A program made the translations under genes and the position numbers. A DNA stretch of 20,836 nucleotides from CAVPLM01 sp964497095 (GTDB lineage: Bacteria; Actinomycetota; Thermoleophilia; RBG-16-64-13). Below the pieces are notes generated by a model, which made no database searches, was not told the origin of the DNA, and saw only the letters and a program-made list of their open reading frames with translations. Positions within the stretch are counted from its first letter, which is position 1, and every line of letters begins with the position of its first letter. The DNA lies in NCBI GenBank assembly GCA_964497095.1, contig CAZCCL010000039.1, positions 1 to 20,836 of the forward strand, given 5' to 3'. Positions 1 to 8,663 of this stretch are shown here, one piece after another.

Positions 1-828
1 CGACAGTTGGAAACTCGCCCCCTGAGGATCGGCGGAAGGATCCAGGAAGGAGAGAACCCGGCTCGTCCTCTCGCCGCTCGAGAACGTGAAGGCCAGCGCG
101 GTACCAAGCCCCGTGAAGGCCACCAGCGCCCAATTCCGGCCGCGCATGCCTCCGATCCAGAGCATGCCCAGCAGCAGACCGGCGATGATGATAGCCGTGC
201 CCAGATCGCCCTCGATCATCACCAAGCCGCACATGCCGAGACCGACGGCCCCGAACGGCCACATGAAGGAGACGAAGTCGCCCACTTGCCGCCGGCGGCT
301 CACGAGCAGATGCGCCCCGGCGAGGATCACCGCGAGCTTCGCGAACTCGGACGGCTGGAAGGCCACCGGCCCCAGCGGGATCCAACTGGCCGAGCCTCCT
401 TCACTCGCGCTCAAGCTGGGCACGTGAACGAGCAGCAGCGAGAGCACCAGGAGCACCAGGAAGACGATGGACCCGACCCCCAAGCGTCGGTAGTCCAGGC
501 GAGAGATCCCCAGGAGCAGCAGGAGGCCGACCGCAGCCGTGATTCCCTGCTGGCGGACGTAGAGGAACTTCTCTCCTCCGGCGACCGCCGCCGCCGAGAC
601 CGAAAGCATCATGCACAGGCCGACGATGAGGAGGAGGACGGCTGTCACCCAGATCAGGTGGTAGCAGGCGGGACATAGGTCCTTCAGCCGGACCGCTGCC
701 GGTGTCGGTCGACGCTCGGGGGCCGCGGGCCGCGACAGCCGCTCTGCCTGGGGGTCGGACCTCGGCTTCGCCGCCTGCCGATGGGCGACGGTGCCCGGCT
801 CTGCTCTCTGGACCTTCTGTCCGCTCAA
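1..828 (-). CDS. ftsW: FtsW, septal peptidoglycan glycosyltransferase (SEDS family), 3' end cut by window edge
   Basis: FtsW polymerises lipid II into glycan strands at the division septum, working with FtsI. About 276 codons are visible and the C-terminal part lies outside the window. A TTG start at 828 is preceded by AGGGGAG (840-834) with a 5-nt spacer. The first ~55 residues are hydrophilic and Arg/Pro-rich, so cytosolic. Several hydrophobic segments follow, beginning WVTAVLLLIVGLCMMLSV. SEDS landmarks are visible: the GPVAFQPSEFAKL stretch, then EGDLGTA (family form EPDxGTA), and finally GASFQLS at the edge, where the family usually has GYQxxQS. It starts 16 bp after the murD stop, as in typical dcw clusters. 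RodA is the alternative family member, but position between murD and the edge favours FtsW. The start is less certain than the identity. Confidence 0.93.
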   Translation of the reverse strand, partial: MSGQKVQRAEPGTVAHRQAAKPRSDPQAERLSRPAAPERRPTPAAVRLKDLCPACYHLIWVTAVLLLIVGLCMMLSVSAAAVAGGEKFLYVRQQGITAAVGLLLLLGISRLDYRRLGVGSIVFLVLLVLSLLLVHVPSLSASEGGSASWIPLGPVAFQPSEFAKLAVILAGAHLLVSRRRQVGDFVSFMWPFGAVGLGMCGLVMIEGDLGTAIIIAGLLLGMLWIGGMRGRNWALVAFTGLGTALAFTFSSGERTSRVLSFLDPSADPQGASFQLS

Positions 829-844
829 TGAGGCTCCCCTTCGA

Positions 845-2359
845 TCATGCCCCGGCCATACCGGCCACTATGGCCCGAAAATGATCCCCGCGCTCTTCAA
901 AATCCTTGTACTGGTCGAAACTGGCACAGGCAGGCGCCAAGAGCACCACGTCGCCGGCGGTGGCCGCAGCTTTGGCCGCCCGCACCGCGTTTTCCAGGTC
1001 TCCGTACGTCGTGGGCTCGGGCACCCCTACGAGGCCTTCGCCCGAGCGCACCTCGGCAAAGGCCTCCGCGATAAGAGGAGCCGCCTCACCGATGAGATAG
1101 ACGGCCAGGCACCCCTTCGAACAGGCACGAGCGATCGGTCTGTAGTCCGAAGCCTTGTCCCGCCCTCCCAAGATCAGATGGGTCCTTTCCGGGTAGGCGT
1201 TGAGTGCCGTGAGTGCAGCCTCGACATTGGTCGCCTTGCTATCGTTGACATACGTCACCCCCGCCACGATTCCTGCGCTCTCCAGCCGGTGGGCGACCCC
1301 GGTGAAGCTACGCAGACCCTCCGCCACGGCCGCTTTCTCCACCCCCCGGGCGATCGCGGCCAGAGCCGCGGCCAGAGAGTTCTCCAGGTTATGGAGACCG
1401 GGTAGCCGGATATCGGCCACCGGCAGCAAGGGTTCTCCCCGCAGGAACAATCGACCGTCGGCCACCCAGGCGTCGGGTGCGAAGGTCACGATCTCGCCCT
1501 TGGCGTCCATGGCGGACCCGGCAGATCGGGCTGACGACGCCACCACCCGGGGGACGGACACCCGGTCCGCTCCCTTCACCGAGAAGAACGAGATGTCCGG
1601 ACCATCGACGCGACCCACCAGTCCGGCCCCCAGTTCCGCGACCACCGGATCGGCGAGATTGAGCACCGCTGCGTCCCCCGGACGCTGGTTCGCGAAGAGC
1701 ATCGCTTTGCAGGCCAAATACCGTTCCATGCTGCCATGACGGTCCAGATGGTCCGGGGTCAGGTTTAAGAACACGCCGACCGCCGGCCGGAACGCGTGCA
1801 CATCCTCCAGTTGGAAGCTGGATACCTCCACCACCAGTTCCTCCTCGGGGCCGGCATGACCTACCGCCGAGCTGACAGGCACCCCGATATTGCCGAGGAC
1901 CCTGGCCGGGCGTCCCGCAGCGGTGAAGAGGTGCCCCAGGAGAGCAGTCGTGGTGGTCTTGCCGTTGGTGCCGGTGATGGCGTCGAACGGATTGGGGAGC
2001 AGGACGTAGGCCAACTCCACCTCGCTCCACACGGGCACTCCGCGAGTACGGGCGGTGACGACCGGCCCGGCCTCCTCGGGCACTCCGGGGCTCTTCACGA
2101 CCAGATCGGGATCCGGCCACCGGGAGGCCAAATCCTGCTCCCCCACGAAGCGAGCCCCCGCGGCCAGGGCCTCCCGCAGACCGGGCAAGGACGCGGGGTC
2201 CTTGCTATCGCTGAGGAAGACCTCGAGACCCAGGCCGGTCAGGGCCAGGGCCGCGCCGGTGCCGGACCGGCTGGCTCCCAGTACCAGCACCCGGCGCACA
2301 GAAGAGGGCAGGCCTCCGCCGCCCCCGGCTACCGTGTTCCGGTCGTCCGCCGCGATCAC
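845..2359 (-). CDS. murD: MurD, UDP-N-acetylmuramoyl-L-alanine--D-glutamate ligase
   Basis: This cytoplasmic ATP-dependent ligase adds D-glutamate to UDP-MurNAc-L-Ala. From a GTG start at 2359 the protein has 504 residues, somewhat long for MurD (about 450 is usual). Visible in order are the N-terminal Rossmann-like domain (VLVLGASRSGTG, about 24-35), the ATP loop GTNGKTTTT (130-138), the central domain with NLTPDHLDRH and the candidate carbamylated Lys218 in CKAML, then NDSKATN (372-378) and LILGGRDKASDY. The C-terminal domain ends with the MurD-like SFDQYKDFEERG (480-491). GTG 2359 lies 2 nt after the mraY stop, with GGTGG 7 nt upstream inside the end of mraY. An in-frame GTG at 2299 would remove a Gly-rich 20-residue lead and is a possible alternative start. 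Neighbours mraY and ftsW confirm the assignment. Confidence 0.96.
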   Translation of the reverse strand: MIAADDRNTVAGGGGGLPSSVRRVLVLGASRSGTGAALALTGLGLEVFLSDSKDPASLPGLREALAAGARFVGEQDLASRWPDPDLVVKSPGVPEEAGPVVTARTRGVPVWSEVELAYVLLPNPFDAITGTNGKTTTTALLGHLFTAAGRPARVLGNIGVPVSSAVGHAGPEEELVVEVSSFQLEDVHAFRPAVGVFLNLTPDHLDRHGSMERYLACKAMLFANQRPGDAAVLNLADPVVAELGAGLVGRVDGPDISFFSVKGADRVSVPRVVASSARSAGSAMDAKGEIVTFAPDAWVADGRLFLRGEPLLPVADIRLPGLHNLENSLAAALAAIARGVEKAAVAEGLRSFTGVAHRLESAGIVAGVTYVNDSKATNVEAALTALNAYPERTHLILGGRDKASDYRPIARACSKGCLAVYLIGEAAPLIAEAFAEVRSGEGLVGVPEPTTYGDLENAVRAAKAAATAGDVVLLAPACASFDQYKDFEERGDHFRAIVAGMAGA

Positions 2360-2361
2360 GT

Positions 2362-3342
2362 TCAGACCACCGGGAGACGCGTGTTGCTGAGGTAGTAGAG
2401 AGCGAAGCCCGCGGCGGCCAGGATCGCGGCGATTATCCAGAAGCGCACGATGATCTTGGTCTCCGACCACCCCTTGAGTTCGAAGTGGTGGTGGAGCGGA
2501 GCCATCAGGAAGACCCGCTTGCGGAACAGGCGAAAGCTGATGACCTGGATGGTCACACTGAGCGCTTCCACCACAAACAGTCCCCCGATGAGAAGAAGGA
2601 GTATCTCGTTCTCGGTCGCAATCGCGATCCCCGCCAGACCCGCGCCGAGGGCCAGGGAGCCGGTATCCCCCATGAACACGCTGGCCGGGTGGGTGTTGTA
2701 CCAGAGAAAACCCGCCGAGGCCCCGGTCATGCACGAGGCCAGAACGGCCAGTTCGGTCTGCCCCCTGAGGAAAGCAATCCCGGCATAGGCGAGCATGGCC
2801 ACCGCGACCGTGCCTGCCGCCAGACCGTCCAGCCCATCGGTGAGATTGACCGCATTGGAGAAGCCGGCGATAAGGAAGAAGGCGAACACGTAGTAGAGCC
2901 AGCCGATGCTCAATCCGTCCCGGACGAACGGCAGGGTGAGATTGCTGTCCACGCCTCCCCAGTGCATCGCGATGAACACAGCCACCACGACCAGCGGCAC
3001 CTGGAGCAGGAGCTTGGTCCTGGCGCTGAGCCCCAGAGAGCGCTGGTGGCGCTGCTTGATCATGTCGTCAGCCAGACCGATCGCGCCCGATCCGAAGGTC
3101 ACGATGATCACTACCAGACTGGATACCGTCTTGCCGGCGAAGATGAGATAGGGGATGAGCGCCGCTACCAGGATGAGCAGCCCTCCCATCGTCGGAGTGC
3201 CCTCCTTGGCGCTGTGCCCCTCGGGGGTCAACGCCCGGATGTTCTGCCCTATCCCCCTCCGCTGCAACCAGCGGATGTATCGCGGCCCCGCCAGCATCGC
3301 GATGACCATGGCCACCAGTGTGGCTGCCATGACCCTGGTCAT
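2362..3342 (-). CDS. mraY: MraY, phospho-MurNAc-pentapeptide translocase
   Basis: This integral membrane enzyme transfers phospho-MurNAc-pentapeptide from UDP to undecaprenyl phosphate, giving lipid I. The product has 326 residues, with many hydrophobic helices. The family signatures are intact: KEGTPTMGG (46-54), ADDMIK with the catalytic-type Asp pair (91-96), FSNAVNLTDGLDGLA (161-175), MGDTGS (224-229) and the cytosolic APLHHHFELKGW (281-292). The ATG at 3342 overlaps the murF TGA as ATGA, which suggests translational coupling. The stop sits 2 nt before the murD start. Nothing is missing; the length is slightly below the roughly 360 of proteobacterial enzymes and normal for Gram-positive-type MraY. 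Confidence 0.98.
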   Translation of the reverse strand: MTRVMAATLVAMVIAMLAGPRYIRWLQRRGIGQNIRALTPEGHSAKEGTPTMGGLLILVAALIPYLIFAGKTVSSLVVIIVTFGSGAIGLADDMIKQRHQRSLGLSARTKLLLQVPLVVVAVFIAMHWGGVDSNLTLPFVRDGLSIGWLYYVFAFFLIAGFSNAVNLTDGLDGLAAGTVAVAMLAYAGIAFLRGQTELAVLASCMTGASAGFLWYNTHPASVFMGDTGSLALGAGLAGIAIATENEILLLLIGGLFVVEALSVTIQVISFRLFRKRVFLMAPLHHHFELKGWSETKIIVRFWIIAAILAAAGFALYYLSNTRLPVV

Positions 3343-4886
3343 GCCCTCGATCCCTTCGTCGCACTACCCCTGTCGACGTCTGCGCCGGACGGACCGGCCC
3401 ATCTACCGGCGGCCGCCTCCTCTTTGATGCGGCGCACCAGGACCTCGAGCCCCATGCTCCGTGAAGCTTTGAGAAGGACTACATCGCCCCGGCGTAGGCT
3501 CGCCAGTATCGGGGAGGCTTCGTCGGCCGAACGCACATTTCCTGCCTGAAGAGGGAGGATCGTTACGTCCGCCGTCTCCGCGGTGTCCGCTTGCCGGGCT
3601 CGGCGAAAGCCCTCCACCGTCGAGACCGAGAGAGGGCCCACGCCCCAGAGGGCGGCCACTCCGGCCTCCGCCGCGTAGGCTCCCGTGGCATCGTGGTAAG
3701 CCGCCGCATCCGGCCCCAGTTCCAACATATCTCCCAGGACCGCCACCGGCCGCCCACCCGCTTCGCCGGCCAGGTCGACGAGGTCGTCCAAAGCCGCGCG
3801 CACCGCCGCCGGGCTGGCGTTGTACGTATCGTCGATCATGGTGAGCCCCCGCAGCCCCAGCACATCCCCCCGAGACCCACTGAAGCGGGCGTCTGCCAGC
3901 CCGGTGACACAGCGCTCCACAGGCAACCCCGCCGCGTAACAGGCGGCGGCAGCCGCCACTGCGTTCTCCAGGCGATGGCGCGAGGCGAAAGGAACTTCCA
4001 CCTCCGCTTGACCCTCACGCCACCGCAGCCGCAAGACCCCTGTGCCCTTCGCCCCCCCGGGAAGGAAAGCACCGGATACGTCGGCCGCAGCCCCGCCCCC
4101 GCGCTCGGAGCCGAAAGCGAACCTCACCACCCGGCAGGCCGCTGCGGCCGCGTATGGTGCCAACAGCTCGCAATCCGCCGGGATGACCGCCACCGCGCCG
4201 GACCCGAGACAAACAAGAAGCTCAGCCTTGGCTTTAGCTATATTCTCAAGGGTACCCAGAAGCTCGAGGTGAACTGGATGGATGTTGGTGACGATCCCCA
4301 CGTCGGGCTCGGCCACCCGGGCCAGGGCCTCGATCTGGCCGTGTCCCCTCATGCCCATCTCCACGACCGCAAGCTCGGTGTCGGGCTCGATGCCGAGCAG
4401 CGTGAGAGGCACTCCCACCTCGTTGTTCTGATTTGCGGCCGTCCCCACCACTCGACAGACGCATGCCGCCATGGCGTTGAGAAGGTCCTTGGTGCTGGTC
4501 TTCCCCACGCTGCCCGTGACGGCCACCACCTTGGCCGCCGACTTCCTGCGCACCTCCCTGGCCAAAGATCCCAGAGCCTGCAAGGTGTCCTCTACCGGAT
4601 AGATGATCTCCGCCCGCTCCCGAGCGGGTACGGTGGTCCCGGCGGCCGACCCGATTATCCTCGCGCCGCAGTCTGCCCACCAGCTTGCCTCCACGACCGC
4701 GCCGGATGCGCCTTTGCTGAGTGCCTCGGCGACGAAGTCATGACCGTCGAAACGCTCTCCTCGCAGCGCTACGAACAGATCCCCCGACCTGACCTGCCGG
4801 CTATCCGTGCAGACGCCCTCGACAGGCGCGCCAAGAGGCTCCAGTCCGAGAGCGCGCCCCGCCTCCTCTGCGCTGAGGACGATCAT
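3339..4886 (-). CDS. murF: MurF, UDP-MurNAc-tripeptide--D-alanyl-D-alanine ligase
   Basis: MurF adds D-Ala-D-Ala to UDP-MurNAc-tripeptide in the cytoplasm, using ATP. The protein has 515 residues, longer than the roughly 450 of E. coli MurF. The N-terminal UDP-binding domain carries VCTDSRQVRSGDLFVALRGE (25-44). The ATP loop is GSVGKTSTK (125-133), followed by ANQNNEVGVP (151-160), the MurF-type DDTYNASP (352-359) and LGDMLELG (384-391). The extra length is partly an insertion around residues 79-98 before the ATPase domain and partly a polar C-terminal tail. The start ATG at 4886 overlaps the murE stop (ATGA), and its own stop overlaps the mraY start, so murE-murF-mraY is a tightly coupled set. 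Confidence 0.97.
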   Translation of the reverse strand: MIVLSAEEAGRALGLEPLGAPVEGVCTDSRQVRSGDLFVALRGERFDGHDFVAEALSKGASGAVVEASWWADCGARIIGSAAGTTVPARERAEIIYPVEDTLQALGSLAREVRRKSAAKVVAVTGSVGKTSTKDLLNAMAACVCRVVGTAANQNNEVGVPLTLLGIEPDTELAVVEMGMRGHGQIEALARVAEPDVGIVTNIHPVHLELLGTLENIAKAKAELLVCLGSGAVAVIPADCELLAPYAAAAACRVVRFAFGSERGGGAAADVSGAFLPGGAKGTGVLRLRWREGQAEVEVPFASRHRLENAVAAAAACYAAGLPVERCVTGLADARFSGSRGDVLGLRGLTMIDDTYNASPAAVRAALDDLVDLAGEAGGRPVAVLGDMLELGPDAAAYHDATGAYAAEAGVAALWGVGPLSVSTVEGFRRARQADTAETADVTILPLQAGNVRSADEASPILASLRRGDVVLLKASRSMGLEVLVRRIKEEAAAGRWAGPSGADVDRGSATKGSRA

Positions 4887-6433
4887 CGCGCTCGATCCCT
4901 TGCCGCTGTGAGCAGCGCCTCCCGAGCCACCAGGCGGTCATCGAAAGGTAGAGTCTCGGTCGCAAACTCCTGTCCCGATTCGTGACCCTTGCCCAGGATG
5001 AGGAGCACGTCACCGGCGCGTGCTTCCGCCACCGCTTCTGCGATGGCTTTCCGTCGGTCGGGTTGCACCTTGGCCGCGGACGGACGTTCCAGACCGGCCA
5101 CGATGTCGGCGATGATGGCCTCGGGCTTCTCCGTGCGTGGGTTGTCGGAGGTGATCACCACCAGGTCCGCTCCGATCTCTGCTTCGCGGCCCATCTGGGG
5201 ACGCTTGCCCCGGTCGCGGTCCCCGCCACAGCCCAACACGGCGATGAGCCGGCCCTGGGTGATCTCTCGAGCCGTCCGTAGCACATTGCGCACGGAGTCA
5301 GGAGTATGGGCGTAATCGACCAACACGGCGAAATCCTGCCCCGCGTCCACGGGTTCCATGCGGCCCGGCACCCCCGGAAACTCGTCGAGGGCGGTCAGCA
5401 TAACGCTCAGGTCCAGGCCAAGACCAAGGCCGATACCCAACGCGGTGAGGGTGTTGGCCACGTTGAAAGCCCCCACCAATCGGGTCTTCACCTCGAAAGG
5501 TAGGTCGGGACCGGGGCCGACCTTCATCAACTCGCGGGCCTTCCCGCGCAGAACGAGAACGCCTGTGGTACCGCCGGCTCCGATGACGAAGTCGCTCAAC
5601 TCCAAGTCCGCGGCGTCGTGCCCGTGCTGCTCCCCAGAAGTCGAGAGCCGGACAAGTCTCTCGGCGTCGCAACGCTCCGCGAGCATCCGGCCGAAGGGGT
5701 CGTCGGTGTTGATCACCACCACGGGACGCCCCCCGGCGAACTCGGGATCGAGGAACAACCGGCTCTTCGCGGCGAAGTAGGCTTCGAGGGTCTCGTGGTA
5801 GTCCAAGTGATCCTGAGTCAGATTGGTGAACGCCACCACCCGGAACTCGATCCCCCGAGCCCGGCCGAGATCGAGTGCGTGCGATGACACCTCCAGCACC
5901 GCCGCCTCGTCCCCGGCTGCCAACATGGCGGCGAGATCCCGCTGGATGTCCACAGCTTCTGGAGTCGTACGGCCGGCCGCGAAGACCTCGCCTCCGATGC
6001 GGCGCTCGACCGTGCCCATGAGGCCGGCCCCGCGACCGGCGCGGTCCAGGAGGTGGGCCACGAGGAAGGCCGAGGTGGTCTTGCCGTTGGTTCCGGTGAT
6101 ACCCACGGTAAGGAGACGAGAGCTCGGATGACCGTAGAACGCCGCCGCCACCGGCCCCATGGCCTGCCGTACCGACGGTACGACCGCCTGTGCCACCTGA
6201 AGATCGAGAGGTCTCTCGACACACAGGGCGCCCGCCCCCCGGGAGACCGCCTCCGGGGCGAAGTCGTGCCCATCGCGCAGGAACCCGGGAACGCAGAAGA
6301 AGAGGGTGCCGTCGCCTACTTGATCACTACGATAGCTGAGGGAGCTGATGCGGACGTCGGCAGCGCCGGCCAGACGACAGCCCTCCACAGAAGCGAAGAG
6401 GTCACTGAGTCTCACAGGTGGGGATTCTACCAT
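4883..6433 (-). CDS. murE: MurE, UDP-MurNAc-L-Ala-D-Glu--meso-2,6-diaminopimelate ligase
   Basis: MurE adds the third amino acid of the stem peptide. The protein has 516 residues. Visible are the N-terminal domain (SLSYRSDQVGDGTLFFCVPG, 31-50), the ATP loop GTNGKTT (114-120), EVSSHALDLGR, NLTQDHLDYH, the candidate carbamylated Lys223 in AAKSRLF, and the C-terminal motif DNPR (430-433). In this family DNPR marks meso-diaminopimelate rather than lysine specificity, so the organism probably has DAP-type peptidoglycan. ATG 6433 has no good ribosome site; GTG 6415 (reading MRLSDLF) is an alternative. A 41-bp gap separates it from the ftsI stop and contains the palindrome ccggcgccgg at 6448-6457. 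The stop overlaps the murF start. Confidence 0.96.
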   Translation of the reverse strand: MVESPPVRLSDLFASVEGCRLAGAADVRISSLSYRSDQVGDGTLFFCVPGFLRDGHDFAPEAVSRGAGALCVERPLDLQVAQAVVPSVRQAMGPVAAAFYGHPSSRLLTVGITGTNGKTTSAFLVAHLLDRAGRGAGLMGTVERRIGGEVFAAGRTTPEAVDIQRDLAAMLAAGDEAAVLEVSSHALDLGRARGIEFRVVAFTNLTQDHLDYHETLEAYFAAKSRLFLDPEFAGGRPVVVINTDDPFGRMLAERCDAERLVRLSTSGEQHGHDAADLELSDFVIGAGGTTGVLVLRGKARELMKVGPGPDLPFEVKTRLVGAFNVANTLTALGIGLGLGLDLSVMLTALDEFPGVPGRMEPVDAGQDFAVLVDYAHTPDSVRNVLRTAREITQGRLIAVLGCGGDRDRGKRPQMGREAEIGADLVVITSDNPRTEKPEAIIADIVAGLERPSAAKVQPDRRKAIAEAVAEARAGDVLLILGKGHESGQEFATETLPFDDRLVAREALLTAARDRAR

Positions 6434-6474
6434 CCTGCGGGTCGCGCCCGGCGCCGGCTGAGAGCCTCCGCGGT

Positions 6475-8136
6475 TCAGTCCGAGACCGAGGGTCCGATTC
6501 CCAGGCATTTCAGCGAGAAGTCCGCGATCTTGGCGAAGGCCGGCGCGGCCACGTAGGCACCCAAGTGCTGGTTGGCCGGCTCGTCCACCATCACCAGGAT
6601 CACGAGCCGCGGTGCGTCGGCGGGCACCATGCCCACGAAAGAGGCGACGTAGCGGTCTTCCGCATAGCCGCCACCCTCCTTCACCTTCTGAGCGGTGCCC
6701 GTCTTGCCGGCCACCTCGTAGCCTCGGACCTGGGCCTGCTTCCCGGTGCCGTCCTCGACCGTGACCGTCAGCATGTCTCGTAGCTCGGCCGCGACCAGCG
6801 GGCTCACCACCTGCCGCTTCCAAGGCCGGTTCAAGTCACGTACGAGATGGGGTTGCACCAGTTGACCGTCGTTGGCGACGGCGGCGTAAGCGGCAAGCAG
6901 CTGCAGCGGCGAGGCCGCTATCCCCTGCCCGATGGGGACGTTGGCGATGGTGGTTCCCGACCATTTCTCCGCTGCGAGCATCTGCCCGTCGGCTTCACCC
7001 GGGAAATCGATGCCGAGCTTCTCGGTGAACCCGAAGCGGCGGATCATCTCCACCAGCCGCGTCTTGCCGACCTCCAGACCCAATTGCACCGCTCCCACAT
7101 TGGAGGACTGAGCCAGTATCTGGATCACCGTCAATTCCCGGGTTTCGGGGACACTCTCGGCGTGAGACTCATGCACTACCCGGTCGTAGACCTGGATGTC
7201 CCTACCCAAGGTGAAGGTCGTCTCCGGAGTGACCAGACCCTCCTCCAAAGCCGCGGCGGTGACCACCATCTTGAACGTGGACCCAGGCTCGTATTGATCG
7301 TTGACCACCATGTTGCGCCTGTCCGGCTCTTCCACGGAACTGAAGTCGTTTGCGTCGAACACCGGGGTGTTGGCCATGGCCAGTATCTCCCCGGTGGCGG
7401 GCTCAAGCACGACGGCGCACGCTCTCTTGGCCTCGAACTCCTCCACCACCCCCGTGAGGATCTTCTCGGTCTCGAACTGGATGTCCTCATCTATGGTAAG
7501 GGTGATGGATTCGCCCGGGACCGCTTCCTCCACCGATACCGTGGCCAAGCGGTTCCCGGAGAGGTCGCTCACGACCTCCATGGTGCCGGGGGTGCCGGAC
7601 AGCACATCCTCATACTGGTATTCGATCCCTGCCAATCCCTTGTTGTCGGTCCCGACGAAGCCGAGCAACTGAGGGGCCAGGGCGCCCTTGGGATAGACCC
7701 GCTTGTCCTCCGCGACCACCCAGACATCCGGGAGTTCGAGCGCTTCGACCTTGTCGCCCGCACTTTTGTCGATCTTCCTGGCAAGGCACTCGGAGTAGGA
7801 ATCTCCGCTCAGCTTCGTCACCAGTTCCTCCTCGGGGCGCCCGAGGATGGGCGCGAGCTGTCTCGCCACCTCATCGGGATCTCCAATACGGCTGGGATTG
7901 GCGTAGACGCTGGCCATCGTTTGAGACACGGCCAGCTTCTGGCCGTCACGGTCATAGATCACCCCTCGAGGAGCGTCCAGCCGGACGGTCCGTACGTGCT
8001 GGTTATCGGCCTTGTCTTGGAGTCCCGGAGCGGCGACCACCTGCACGAAGAAGGCGCGAGCCAAGAGGGCGCCTAGGAAGAGGAGCGCGAAACCCATGAA
8101 CAGCGCGATGCGCTTGTTGATGCGACTCATGGTCAC
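6475..8136 (-). CDS. ftsI: FtsI/PBP2-type septal transpeptidase (class B penicillin-binding protein)
   Basis: This is the D,D-transpeptidase that cross-links septal peptidoglycan. The product has 553 residues: a short cytosolic N-terminus, one membrane anchor (about 10-35), the class B pedestal domain beginning with RGVIYDRDG (57-65), and the transpeptidase domain. All three penicillin-binding motifs are present: STFK with nucleophile Ser286, SSN (344-346) and KTG (478-480). The protein ends soon after the catalytic domain, so there are no PASTA repeats, unlike many Firmicute PBP2x proteins. The GTG start at 8136 overlaps the ftsL stop (GTGA); an ATG two codons later (8130) is equally possible. 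Placement between ftsL and murE fits ftsI exactly. Confidence 0.97.
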   Translation of the reverse strand: MTMSRINKRIALFMGFALLFLGALLARAFFVQVVAAPGLQDKADNQHVRTVRLDAPRGVIYDRDGQKLAVSQTMASVYANPSRIGDPDEVARQLAPILGRPEEELVTKLSGDSYSECLARKIDKSAGDKVEALELPDVWVVAEDKRVYPKGALAPQLLGFVGTDNKGLAGIEYQYEDVLSGTPGTMEVVSDLSGNRLATVSVEEAVPGESITLTIDEDIQFETEKILTGVVEEFEAKRACAVVLEPATGEILAMANTPVFDANDFSSVEEPDRRNMVVNDQYEPGSTFKMVVTAAALEEGLVTPETTFTLGRDIQVYDRVVHESHAESVPETRELTVIQILAQSSNVGAVQLGLEVGKTRLVEMIRRFGFTEKLGIDFPGEADGQMLAAEKWSGTTIANVPIGQGIAASPLQLLAAYAAVANDGQLVQPHLVRDLNRPWKRQVVSPLVAAELRDMLTVTVEDGTGKQAQVRGYEVAGKTGTAQKVKEGGGYAEDRYVASFVGMVPADAPRLVILVMVDEPANQHLGAYVAAPAFAKIADFSLKCLGIGPSVSD

Positions 8137-8663
8137 CGACCGGCGACCGTGGTATCACCTTCCGCTGCCGCCGTCCCGCTTTCGACCTGCAGATAATGGA
8201 CCGATTGGGCCGGGACGAGACCCAACTGGATAGCCTGGTCGGCCACGCGCTCGGGAGAGGAAAGGGCGGAGACCTGTGCCGACAGTGCAGACGTAGCCGC
8301 AGCGACTTCGCTCTGTTGCGCTTCCAACTCCCCTACGGCGGACTCGATCTCGGTGGTGGCGGCACTGACGAGCATCGGCACCACGATCGACACTCCTACC
8401 AGAAAGGACGCCAGCACCAAGGCGACGAGAATGGCCCCCCATCGGGGCCGCCGCCGTCGAACTATCTTAAGTTCAGGTAAAGCCTTATTTGGCTGAGGCT
8501 CCTGCTCTGCTTGAGACAGCCTGCGGGCGGTCGCCTCCCGACCGTAGTAGCGCGTGGAGTACGAGCGGGCCTCGACCCGCTCGGCGCTGCGCCGGGCCGC
8601 ATCTGAAGGGACCAGGTCCTTTCCCCACGCCTCCATCCAGGCTGAGCGGGTAGTGGTGGCCAT
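8133..8663 (-). CDS. ftsL: FtsL-like divisome membrane protein
   Basis: The predicted 176-residue bitopic protein has FtsL/DivIC architecture. It has a long charged, Arg-rich cytosolic N-terminus (about 1-75), one transmembrane helix (about 76-99, GAILVALVLASFLVGVSIVV), then an extracytoplasmic heptad-like segment (TEIESAVGELEAQQSEVAAA) and a final SPERVADQAIQLGLVP region, typical of FtsL C-termini. FtsL forms a complex with FtsB/DivIC and FtsQ and activates FtsWI. Sequence is poorly conserved in this family, so the call rests on architecture and position between rsmH and ftsI. ATG 8663 is preceded by AGGA with a 7-nt spacer; an adjacent GTG at 8666 is an alternative. The cytosolic extension is longer than in E. 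coli FtsL. Confidence 0.85.
   Translation of the reverse strand: MATTTRSAWMEAWGKDLVPSDAARRSAERVEARSYSTRYYGREATARRLSQAEQEPQPNKALPELKIVRRRRPRWGAILVALVLASFLVGVSIVVPMLVSAATTEIESAVGELEAQQSEVAAATSALSAQVSALSSPERVADQAIQLGLVPAQSVHYLQVESGTAAAEGDTTVAGR

Noticed and set aside
7..678. 223-codon plus-strand frame opposite ftsW
   Set aside because: The minus strand encodes a clear SEDS membrane protein; the plus-strand product is Gln/His/Arg-rich noise.
824..848. ATG at 848 overlapping the murD stop as ATGA
   Set aside because: It reads only seven codons before a stop; the ftsW frame starts at TTG 828 with a good ribosome site, so this overlap is accidental.
2485..3549. 354-codon plus-strand frame opposite mraY
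   Set aside because: Reverse image of a membrane protein gene, giving a very hydrophilic His/Glu/Arg-rich sequence; no homology features seen.
3591..4985. 464-codon plus-strand frame opposite murF
   Set aside because: Shadow of murF: low-complexity, His/Arg/Pro-rich translation, no ribosome site or family motif, while the opposite strand holds all MurF motifs.
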